NCBI GenBank assembly: GCA_031366605.1
Contig: JANLOO010000034.1
Location: 62,001 to 126,000 of the forward strand
Source of the DNA: CALMEC01 sp031366605
GTDB lineage: Bacteria; Actinomycetota; Thermoleophilia; Miltoncostaeales; Miltoncostaeaceae
Direction of reading: 5' to 3'
Length of the DNA: 64,000 nucleotides
Shown piece by piece: positions 1 to 7,127 of the stretch. Position numbers and translations under genes: made by a program. Positions within the stretch are counted from its first letter, which is position 1, and each line of letters starts with the position of its first letter. A model generated the notes under the pieces. It was not told the DNA's origin. It saw only the letters and a program-made list of their open reading frames with translations, and searched no databases.

Positions 1-85
1 CGATTCACGAGTTGCCTGTCAGGGAGCTGCAGAGAAGTGAAACACCCCGAGCGCCATCTGGCGACGGGATCCTCCACGAGAGATC

Positions 86-475
86 TCACACCGCGACCAC
101 TGCGTCGGCTTCGATCTCGACCAGCATCGCAGGGTCGATCAGGCGGCAGACTTCGACCATCGTCGTGACCGGGCGGACATCGCCGAAGAACTCGCAGTGC
201 GCACGGCCGACCTCCTGCCAGCGGGAGATGTCGGTCACGTATATCCGCGTGCGCACGACATCGGCCAGGGCCGCGTCGGCCTGCTCAAGTGCCCGCTGGA
301 TATTGCGGAGGGCCTGCATCGCCTGCTCGTAGGCATCGTCGCCACCCACCACGGTCCCGTCGGGACCGGTCGCGGTCGTTCCCGACACGAACACCTGGTT
401 TCCGACACGGACCGCCCGGGAGTAGCCGACGATGGCCTCCCACGGCACCCCGGATTCAACACGCGTGCGTTCCAT
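86..475 (-). CDS. ridA: RidA family enamine/imine deaminase
   Basis: This 129-residue protein has the length and layout of the RidA (YjgF/UK114) family, which hydrolyses reactive 2-aminoacrylate-type enamines released by PLP enzymes. Arg101 in DVRPVTTMVEV and Glu120 in VEIEA sit where the family keeps its substrate-binding Arg and catalytic Glu. The ATG lies 2 nt after the smpB stop, with GGTAAGG directly upstream, so it is probably the last gene of the core minus-strand transcript. No metabolic partner is encoded beside it, so the physiological substrate cannot be read from context. Family assignment is firm; exact specificity is inference. Confidence 0.88.
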   Translation of the reverse strand: MERTRVESGVPWEAIVGYSRAVRVGNQVFVSGTTATGPDGTVVGGDDAYEQAMQALRNIQRALEQADAALADVVRTRIYVTDISRWQEVGRAHCEFFGDVRPVTTMVEVCRLIDPAMLVEIEADAVVAV

Positions 476-477
476 CC

Positions 478-951
478 TTACCGCCGTGACGCCTTGACGG
501 CGCGATCCGTGTCGCGCTTTGCATCGCGCTCGGCGATGGCGCGGCGCTTGTCATAGAGCTTCTTGCCGCGCCCCAGACCCAGCTCAACCTTGGCGTGGCT
601 GCCCTTGAAATACACGCGCAGCGGAATCAACGAGAGGTTCTTTTCTTTGATGTCGTCGTCGATGCGTTCGATTTCGCGGCGGTTGAGCAGCAGTTTGCGG
701 GTGCGCGTCGGCTCGTGGCCGAACCGGGCGTTGAAGTACTCCGGGATGTGGAGTCCGACCAAGAAGACCTCACCGCCGCGAACCTGTGCGTACGCATCAC
801 GGATGCTGGCACCTCGGTCACGCAGTCCCTTGACCTCGCTGCCCATCAGCACGATGCCGGCCTCGATACGGTCCGTGATCTCGTACTCGTGAAATGCCTT
901 GCGATTCTGCGCAACGTCGCGATACCGGTCGTCTGTCTTTTTTGCGCCCAT
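478..951 (-). CDS. smpB: SsrA-binding protein SmpB
   Basis: The 157-residue product matches SmpB, which carries tmRNA to stalled ribosomes. It shows the conserved segment RKAFHEYEITDRIEAGIVL, then GSEVKGLRDRGASIRDAY, then a basic tail (GRGKKLYDKRRAIAERDAKR) that in the family inserts in the mRNA channel. The frame stays open upstream, but residues before MGAKK are antisense to the end of the RNase gene, so the ATG at 951 is chosen; it leaves a 13-nt gap to the upstream stop. smpB next to an RNase R-type gene is a common pairing, and RNase R degrades the non-stop mRNAs that SmpB-tmRNA rescues. ridA follows after 2 nt. Confidence 0.95.
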   Translation of the reverse strand: MGAKKTDDRYRDVAQNRKAFHEYEITDRIEAGIVLMGSEVKGLRDRGASIRDAYAQVRGGEVFLVGLHIPEYFNARFGHEPTRTRKLLLNRREIERIDDDIKEKNLSLIPLRVYFKGSHAKVELGLGRGKKLYDKRRAIAERDAKRDTDRAVKASRR

Positions 952-964
952 TCCGTGCTCGATG

Positions 965-2701
965 TTAGCGCCGCCGCCGGTCCCGCCGACTCCTTGGGGC
1001 GGGGCGCGGCGCCGGCATCGACGTGTCGGCGGGCTCCAGGTCGACGCGACCGCGCAGCGGGTTGACCTCGACCACCCGGACCGTGATCGGGTCACCCACA
1101 GCGATACGCCGGCCGCTCTCGTCCCCGATCAGCATGACGCCGAGCGGATCCGACCGCCACCAGTCACCCTCGATCCGCCGCGCGGGCAAGTACCCGTCGA
1201 ACGCCAACTCGGGTCCGTACGCAACGAAGGCGCCGCCCTCGCCGATGCCCGTGACCTCACCCGTAAACCGCTCGTCGGGATCGTGACGCAAACGCTCAAT
1301 CAAGAGAAACGCCAGGCAGATGCGGTCGGCTCGGCGCTCCAGCGCCGTGGCCGCGCGTTCGGTCATAGAGCTGCGCTCAGCCTCGACCGCCAACTCGGTC
1401 GCGTCGGCTCCCGGGTCGTCCAACCCAAGCGCATCGAGCAGCGCCCGGTGTGCCGCCAGGTCGGGATACCGGCGAATCGGCGAGGTGAAATGCAGGTACG
1501 CCGAGCTGGCGAGCCCTGAGTGGCCGACGTGCTCGGACGAGTAGTGCGCCTGGCGCAGCGCCTGCAACACCAGCACCGGCAAGGCGCGTGCCCCGCCATT
1601 GACCGCGGTGTGACGCGCAATCGCCTCGCTCGCACGCACGGAGGCCGCGGCACACTCGGTCGGGGTCATCGGCCCCTCGGGCAACTCGGGCACCGCGACG
1701 CCCAGCTCGGTCAGACGCTCGTACAGCAACTCGACACCACGGGCCTGGGGATCTTCGTGACGCCGGAAGATCGTCGGCCGATTGCGGGCGAGCATGTACC
1801 GGGCCACGGCCTCGTTGGCCGCGATCATGCACTCCTCGACAAGACTGTGCGCCGGCGTCTGGCCCTCCATCTCGACACCGACCAGATGATCACCCTCAAA
1901 GCGAAACGACGGCTCAGCCGTCTCGATGCCAAGTGCGCCGCGCGTCATCCGACGTACGCGCAACCGTTGGGCCAACGTCCGCACGACCTCGATATCGGCT
2001 TCCAACGCGACATCACCCAAACTGCCGTCGGCAAAGAATGCGTCGACCTGCGGATACGTCAGACGTCGTCTGGAGTGGATGAGCGCGCGACAGAAGCTGG
2101 TCTCGGCAACCTCGCCCTCGGCGTCGATCAACAGCTCGACGGTCACCACCTTGCGGTCCGCCCCGGGTCGCAGGCTGCAGACATCGCTCGACAGGCGCTC
2201 GGGCAACATCGGATCGACCGTCCCCGGCACGTACACCGAGTTGCCGCGACGGGCGGCCTCGGCATCGATCGCCCCGCCGTGGCGCACATACCGGGCAACG
2301 TCGGCGATGTGCACCCACAGCCGGATTGCATCGCCTTCAGCCACGACCGCGACCGCGTCGTCATGGTCCTTGGCACCGTCGGGATCGATCGTGATCACAC
2401 GCTGCGCGGTCAGATCGCGGCGCCCGACATCGTCGACGAGCGCCTGCTCGGCCACCTCATCGGCCTCACGGAGCACCGCTTTGGGGAACGAGCGGCCCAA
2501 GCCTTCGCTTGCCAGCAGCGCCGCCATCGCCGCCCGCGGCGAGTCAGCCGGACCGTGTACCGCGATGACCCGTGGCGACCCGCGACCCGTCGAGACCGTG
2601 ACCAGGTCGCCGATTCTCCCATCCCGGCCGTGTTTGCCGAGGCGCACCGGGGCTCCTGCTTCGAAAGCAGGCTCCACCGCCAGCCCGCGTCCCGCACCCA
2701 C
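965..2701 (-). CDS. rnr: RNase II/R family 3'-5' exoribonuclease
   Basis: At 578 residues this is an RNB-domain exoribonuclease. The catalytic motif TIDPDGAKDHDDAV (about residues 104-117) supplies the metal-binding aspartates. The family motif HFTSPIRRYPDL is present further on, and a C-terminal S1-like RNA-binding segment (about 480-560) is followed by a basic tail. E. coli RNase R is about 813 residues; here the N-terminal cold-shock domains are mostly missing, so RNase R versus RNase II cannot be settled from the sequence. The only in-frame initiator before an upstream stop is GTG at 2701. It lies 47 nt after the protease stop. The neighbour smpB supports a quality-control role. Confidence 0.9.
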   Translation of the reverse strand: MGAGRGLAVEPAFEAGAPVRLGKHGRDGRIGDLVTVSTGRGSPRVIAVHGPADSPRAAMAALLASEGLGRSFPKAVLREADEVAEQALVDDVGRRDLTAQRVITIDPDGAKDHDDAVAVVAEGDAIRLWVHIADVARYVRHGGAIDAEAARRGNSVYVPGTVDPMLPERLSSDVCSLRPGADRKVVTVELLIDAEGEVAETSFCRALIHSRRRLTYPQVDAFFADGSLGDVALEADIEVVRTLAQRLRVRRMTRGALGIETAEPSFRFEGDHLVGVEMEGQTPAHSLVEECMIAANEAVARYMLARNRPTIFRRHEDPQARGVELLYERLTELGVAVPELPEGPMTPTECAAASVRASEAIARHTAVNGGARALPVLVLQALRQAHYSSEHVGHSGLASSAYLHFTSPIRRYPDLAAHRALLDALGLDDPGADATELAVEAERSSMTERAATALERRADRICLAFLLIERLRHDPDERFTGEVTGIGEGGAFVAYGPELAFDGYLPARRIEGDWWRSDPLGVMLIGDESGRRIAVGDPITVRVVEVNPLRGRVDLEPADTSMPAPRPAPRSRRDRRRR

Positions 2702-2748
2702 AAGCCGGCCGACGATGAGCGCCCCCGGCCGCGCGGCGCGTTGACGGC

Positions 2749-3975
2749 TCAGCGGGCCCCCACCTCGCGCAGCGCCCGAGCCAACGCCTCGTCCACCGGC
2801 GTCTTGGGGTTGTCGACCACCTCGACATCGGGCGGCAATCCGCGTGTACCGAGATCAAACCCTTTGGGCGTCAGGTACGAGGCAACCGTGAACTTGAGTG
2901 CCCCACCGTTTGCCAGCGCTCGCGTCGATTGGATGAGCGCCTTACCGAACGTCCGGGTCCCCACCAGACGCGCCCGACCGGCATCGCGCAGGGCACCCGA
3001 GACGATCTCACTCGAGCTTGCCGAATTGCGATCGACCAGCACCACCAACGGAAGGTTCGGGTCAACCGGGTCTCCCGTCGCCTTCAGTTCGTCGCCTGGT
3101 CCGCGTCGACCGCGCGTCGTGGCGATGACGGTCTTGTCGGGCAGGAAAACGCTCGCGATGCCGACCGCCTCGTTGACCAGCCCGCCGCCGTCCCCGCGCA
3201 GATCGAACACGACGCCGGCGACCTTCTGCTCGACGAGCTGACGTACGGCATTGCGAAACGCCTTGGCCGACCCATCGGTGAATTGGTCCAAATGCACGTA
3301 CCCGACTCGCGTCGTGCCCACCGTCTCCACCCGTGACTCCACGACCGGCCGACGGATCTCCTGGCGGGTCATCGCATAGTCGCGTTCCTTCGTTCCAGAG
3401 CGTGCGATCCGCAACGTCACCTTGGTTCCCTCAACGCCTTTGACGCTCAGCATGGCGGCAAACCCGTCCGCACGTGCGACCTTCTTGCCGTCCACGGCGG
3501 TGACGCGATCGGCGATGCGGATGTCGGCCTTCGCCGCAGGACCCGCGGGGAACACTCGCGAGATCAGCGCATTGTCGCCATCGGGATGCCACTCGACGCC
3601 AACGCCGCCGTACTTGCCCGCTCGGTCATTTTGGAACACCTTGTAGTGCTCAGGGTCCAGGTACTCGGTGTACGGATCCCCGAGCGTCGTCACGAGCGAG
3701 GCGACCGAGGTGTTCTCGATCTTCTTGACGACATCCTGCGGGATCGGTTTGTAGTAGCTGTCGTTCAAGATGGCCAGTACCTGCGTCGCGAGCGCGGTGC
3801 GATCCTCATCCACCAGCCGGTCCCGGACGCCACCCGGCAGCCGATCCAGTCCGACCTGGCGGGGGTGGCCGCCGACCCACACGCCCACGACGAACACCAA
3901 CGCCACGAGCAAGAGTGTGAGAACGGTGCTTCCCCAGCGAAGCGACGTCCCTCGTGTGTGGCGTTCGTCATTCAC
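2749..3975 (-). CDS. ctpA: S41 carboxy-terminal processing protease
   Basis: From GTG 3975 the product is 408 residues. It has a short cytoplasmic start, a membrane anchor at about 14-34, a PDZ domain at about 110-195 (KYGGVGVEWHPDG opens it) and an S41 peptidase core. The Ser/Lys dyad is visible: Ser in RNSASSSEIVSGALRD (about 319-322) and Lys345 in VGTRTFGKALIQS. Such Tsp-like enzymes trim or degrade periplasmic and exported proteins. An upstream in-frame ATG at 4083 would sit inside ftsX and add a non-conserved lead, so GTG is preferred. Placement right after ftsEX suggests a role in cell-wall or division turnover, which is inference. It starts 49 nt after the ftsX stop. Confidence 0.9.
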   Translation of the reverse strand: MNDERHTRGTSLRWGSTVLTLLLVALVFVVGVWVGGHPRQVGLDRLPGGVRDRLVDEDRTALATQVLAILNDSYYKPIPQDVVKKIENTSVASLVTTLGDPYTEYLDPEHYKVFQNDRAGKYGGVGVEWHPDGDNALISRVFPAGPAAKADIRIADRVTAVDGKKVARADGFAAMLSVKGVEGTKVTLRIARSGTKERDYAMTRQEIRRPVVESRVETVGTTRVGYVHLDQFTDGSAKAFRNAVRQLVEQKVAGVVFDLRGDGGGLVNEAVGIASVFLPDKTVIATTRGRRGPGDELKATGDPVDPNLPLVVLVDRNSASSSEIVSGALRDAGRARLVGTRTFGKALIQSTRALANGGALKFTVASYLTPKGFDLGTRGLPPDVEVVDNPKTPVDEALARALREVGAR

Positions 3976-4024
3976 CGGCTGGTCGAATGATAGGCCAGCC
4001 GGTCGGAATTGGGCCGGTCCCTGG

Positions 4025-4927
4025 TCAGACGCGCAGGAAGCGGCGCAGGGTGATGCCGCTGCCGAGGGCGCCGAGCACGGCACCGGCGACGATCAGGATG
4101 AGTGCCAGCGGCGGCAAGCCGATGGTCGAGTCTGCCTGCTGCTGCAGTGGACTGGTGCTCAAGTTCAGGATGTGGTCGATGATCGTGACCTTGCCGATGA
4201 TCAGCAACACGACGGCGGCGACGGCGCCGATCAACCCGAAGATCATGCCTTCGATGACGAACGGCCATCGAATGAACCAGTTGGTGGCCCCGACCAGGCG
4301 CATCACCTCCACCTCGCGTCGTCGGGCGAAGATCGACAGCCGGATCGTGTTGCCGATCAGCAGTACAGCCGCGATCACGAGGATCAGCATCAACCCGAAC
4401 GCACCCCACCGCAACACTTTGGCCGCCGAGAGGAAGTCCCGCGTCGTCTTCTGATTGACGCTGAACCCGTTGGGTGAATTCTTGTCCTTGAGCCAGTACG
4501 GGAGCGGCGCCAGTTCATCGACGATCAGTTGCTGGTTCTTCGGGTCGTCGGGTTTGATCGTGATCGTGGCAGGCAACGGGTTGTCCGGAAGCAAGTCGAG
4601 GATGTCGCCGCCAAATTGCTTCTTTGCATCCGCCAGCACCTGATCCCGACTCTTGAATTCAACGCTCTTGACATGAGCGGCGGATTGCACCGCCTTGACC
4701 GCCGCATCCATGTCGGCCTGGGAGGCGTCGAGCTGGATGAACGCCCGCAGGTCGAGCTTGTCCTTCTGCCCGTTGATCTGCGACTGGCTCCAGGAGAACA
4801 CGGCCAGGAAGATGCCGAGCGTGGCGATTGCGATCAGCACCGTTGCCGTGGCTGCGAACGAGATCGCGGCGTTGGACCGGATCGACCGGATGGCCTCGAG
4901 CGAGAAGAAGCGGAAGCGGCGGCCCAT
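4025..4927 (-). CDS. ftsX: Cell division protein FtsX
   Basis: The 300-residue membrane protein has the FtsX layout: a cytoplasmic start, a first membrane span at about 21-45, an extracellular domain of about 120 residues, then three C-terminal spans (about 170-195, 218-240, 268-290). The cytoplasmic motif RRREVEVMRLVGATNWFIR is the characteristic coupling region to FtsE. FtsEX controls peptidoglycan hydrolases at the septum. Its ATG overlaps the ftsE stop by one base (TGATG), so the two are translationally coupled. Confidence 0.95.
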   Translation of the reverse strand: MGRRFRFFSLEAIRSIRSNAAISFAATATVLIAIATLGIFLAVFSWSQSQINGQKDKLDLRAFIQLDASQADMDAAVKAVQSAAHVKSVEFKSRDQVLADAKKQFGGDILDLLPDNPLPATITIKPDDPKNQQLIVDELAPLPYWLKDKNSPNGFSVNQKTTRDFLSAAKVLRWGAFGLMLILVIAAVLLIGNTIRLSIFARRREVEVMRLVGATNWFIRWPFVIEGMIFGLIGAVAAVVLLIIGKVTIIDHILNLSTSPLQQQADSTIGLPPLALILIVAGAVLGALGSGITLRRFLRV

Positions 4928-5820
4928 CAGCCCTCCCCGGCTTGGTAGGCGCCACGACGCTGGTCGCGGACGAGCTTGCCGCCCGACAGCTCGATGACGC
5001 GCATCTGCATTTTGTCGACCAGATCACGGTCGTGGGTCGCCATCACCACGGTCGTGCCGGTGCGGTTGATGCGGTAGAGCAGCTGCATGATGCCGATGGA
5101 GGTCTCCGGGTCCAGGTTGCCAGTGGGTTCGTCTGCGATCAGGAGCGCCGGGTGGTTGACGAATGCACGCGCAATTGACACGCGCTGTTGCTCGCCACCG
5201 GACAGCTCCGTCGGCAGGCGCGAGGCCTTCTCAGCCAGACCGACCAGCTTGAGCATCTCGGGCACCTTGCGCTTGATCGAACGCGGCGAGTCACCGGTGA
5301 CCTCGAGCGCGTAGGCGACGTTTTCGTACACGCTGCGTCGTGGAAGGAGCTTGTAATCCTGGAACACGCATCCGATCTCGCGTCGCAGCAACGGGATCTT
5401 GCCCTTGTGGAGCTTGGCCAGATCGCGCGCGCCGACCATCAGACGCCCCTCGCTGATTTCGAGTTCGCGGATGAGCAGGCGGATGAACGTCGACTTGCCG
5501 GAGCCGCTCGCGCCGACCAAGAACACGAACTCGCCGGCGTCGATGGCCAGCGAGACGTCGTCCAGGGCGTTGACCCCACCCGGATAGTTCTTTGTGACGT
5601 GTTCCAAGACCACCATCGGGCCCTCGCCGGGACGCAGCATCGAGCGCTTACGGCCACGCTCCGACGTCAGCGGGGGAAGCTCGTCGGCGGATGGCTCCGC
5701 CCACAGGTCCTCAGCGGTCGGCGCGGCGACCGGCATTTCGCCAGTGCCCGACGGAGTCGAAACCTCGGGTGCGGGGCCCTCCTCGGGCGGCGGCGCGTCA
5801 TTTGCGCTGCTCATAGCCAT
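4927..5820 (-). CDS. ftsE: Cell division ATP-binding protein FtsE with N-terminal extension
   Basis: This is the ABC ATPase of FtsEX. Counted from ATG 5820 (297 residues) it shows Walker A GASGSGKS at about 103-110, the Q-loop in CVFQDYKLLP, signature LSGGEQQR at about 207-214 and Walker B LLIADEP at about 227-233. Ordinary FtsE proteins are about 220-230 residues and would begin near MVVLEHVTKNY (about residue 69). Here roughly 68 acidic, Pro-rich residues precede that point. An earlier ATG at 5865 falls between the -35 and -10 of a good promoter, so 5820 (or 5814) is the better start. Starts at 5640 or 5616 would remove the extension. Confidence 0.93.
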   Translation of the reverse strand: MAMSSANDAPPPEEGPAPEVSTPSGTGEMPVAAPTAEDLWAEPSADELPPLTSERGRKRSMLRPGEGPMVVLEHVTKNYPGGVNALDDVSLAIDAGEFVFLVGASGSGKSTFIRLLIRELEISEGRLMVGARDLAKLHKGKIPLLRREIGCVFQDYKLLPRRSVYENVAYALEVTGDSPRSIKRKVPEMLKLVGLAEKASRLPTELSGGEQQRVSIARAFVNHPALLIADEPTGNLDPETSIGIMQLLYRINRTGTTVVMATHDRDLVDKMQMRVIELSGGKLVRDQRRGAYQAGEG

Positions 5821-5854
5821 ATTTCTGTGTGGAGTCGGTTCCAATGCGTCAGCC

Positions 5855-5884
5855 AGGGTATCCATGATTTCTTGATCGTGTCAA
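5855..5884 (-). promoter_or_regulatory. Putative sigma70-type promoter for ftsEX
   Basis: Read on the minus strand, a perfect -35 TTGACA (5884-5879) is followed after 18 nt by TACCCT (5860-5855). The expected transcription start is near 5848, about 28 nt before the ftsE ATG at 5820. It lies in the only sizeable gap of the core block, between prfB and ftsE, as expected for a second promoter serving ftsE, ftsX, ctpA and the genes after them. Confidence 0.6.
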
Positions 5885-5967
5885 ACCGGTCGGGCTGGTC
5901 GCCCCACGTCTCACACCATGTTCGCACCGCCTGACGTGACACCTGCCCCCACTCGGCGACCGGTGCG

Positions 5968-7123
5968 CTACGCGACCCCGGAACGTGTCTTGGCGCGGCG
6001 CTCGAGTTCGGCGCGGATGAACCCGTCCAAGTCGCCATCGAGCACGGATTGGGCGTTTCCGACCTCGTGGCCGGTACGGAGGTCCTTGACCATGGTGTAG
6101 GGGTGCACGACGTACGAGCGGATCTGACTGCCGAACCCGATCGTCTGCGAATCCCCTCGAAGCTTGGCCGCCTCGGCCTCGCGGCGCTCCAACTCCAGCA
6201 GCACCAGACGCGACCGCAGCATCGACATCGCGGTCGCCCGGTTCTGCAGCTGCGAACGCTCGTTTTGACACTGCACGACGACCTTTGAGGGCAGGTGCGT
6301 GATGCGCACGGCCGACTCGGTCTTGTTGACGTGCTGACCGCCTGCGCCGCTGGCGCGGTAGGTGTCGATCCTCAAGTCCTTCTCGTCGATCTCGACGTCC
6401 ACGGCGTCGTCGACGAGCGGGGCGACCTCGACCGCGGCGAACGACGTTTGGCGACGGTGGGCGGAGTCAAACGGCGACAACCGCACCAGCCGGTGCACGC
6501 CGCGCTCGGCCGACAGCAGTCCGTACGCGTTGCGCCCTTCGACGGTGAACGTCACGCTCTTGATGCCGGCCTCGCCACCGTCTTGCGATTCTTTGACGTC
6601 GACCTTGAGGCGACGATCCCCCGCCCAGCGCGAGTACATGCGCAGCAGCATCTCGGCCCAGTCCTGCGCGTCGGTGCCCCCTTCGCCCGCGTTGATCGTG
6701 ACGACGGCTCCGCGCCCATCGTGCTCACCGCCGAACAGGCGCTCCTCCTCGACGGCCGCCAGGTGGACGTCCGCGCGCGTCAGCGTCTCGTCCAGCTCGG
6801 CCACGAAGCCGGTGTCGACGTCACCGTCGTCCTGCGCCTCGTCGCGGGCCATGTCGAGCAGCTCACCGGTATCGACGAGTTCCCCGACAAGATCCCGATA
6901 GTCGGTGATGCGCTGGGTCAGCGCGGCGTGTTCGGACGACGTGCGGGCCGCCGTCTTCTGGTCATCCCAAAACCCGGGCGCCTGCATCGCCTGCTCCAAC
7001 GCGGCGATACGGGCATCAATCCCCGCCGGGTCAAAGATAGTCGCCCAGAAGCCCGGCACGCTCCCGAAGGTGCGTCAGGCGCTGGACGAGGTCGTCGAGA
7101 CGCTGCTGGTCGTCGGCGGACAC
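5968..7123 (-). CDS. prfB: Peptide chain release factor 2, programmed +1 frameshift
   Basis: RF2 recognises UGA and UAA. The gene is read as 7123-7034 joined to 7032-5968 (384 residues). Thirty codons from GTG 7123 end in TAT CTT followed by an in-frame TGA; skipping one base after CTT continues as DPAGIDARIAALEQ, the conserved start of the main RF2 body. The stop-recognition tripeptide SPF (about 216-218) and the hydrolysis motif GGQ (about 261-263) are present. GGAG lies about 9 nt before the GTG start, overlapping the end of secA, whose stop is 4 nt away. The CTTTGAC shift site is the canonical autoregulatory one: low RF2 favours the shift. Confidence 0.95.
7030..7036 (-). promoter_or_regulatory. 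prfB programmed +1 frameshift site (CTTTGAC)
   Basis: On the minus strand the sequence is GGC GAC TAT CTT TGA C. CTT-TGA-C is the classical RF2 slippage heptamer. A purine-rich GGGCGA lies just upstream, but it is a weaker Shine-Dalgarno-like stimulator than the AGGGGG of E. coli. The downstream frame is homologous to RF2 and the upstream frame supplies a sensible start with a ribosome binding site. Confidence 0.93.
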
Positions 7124-7127
7124 CGGT

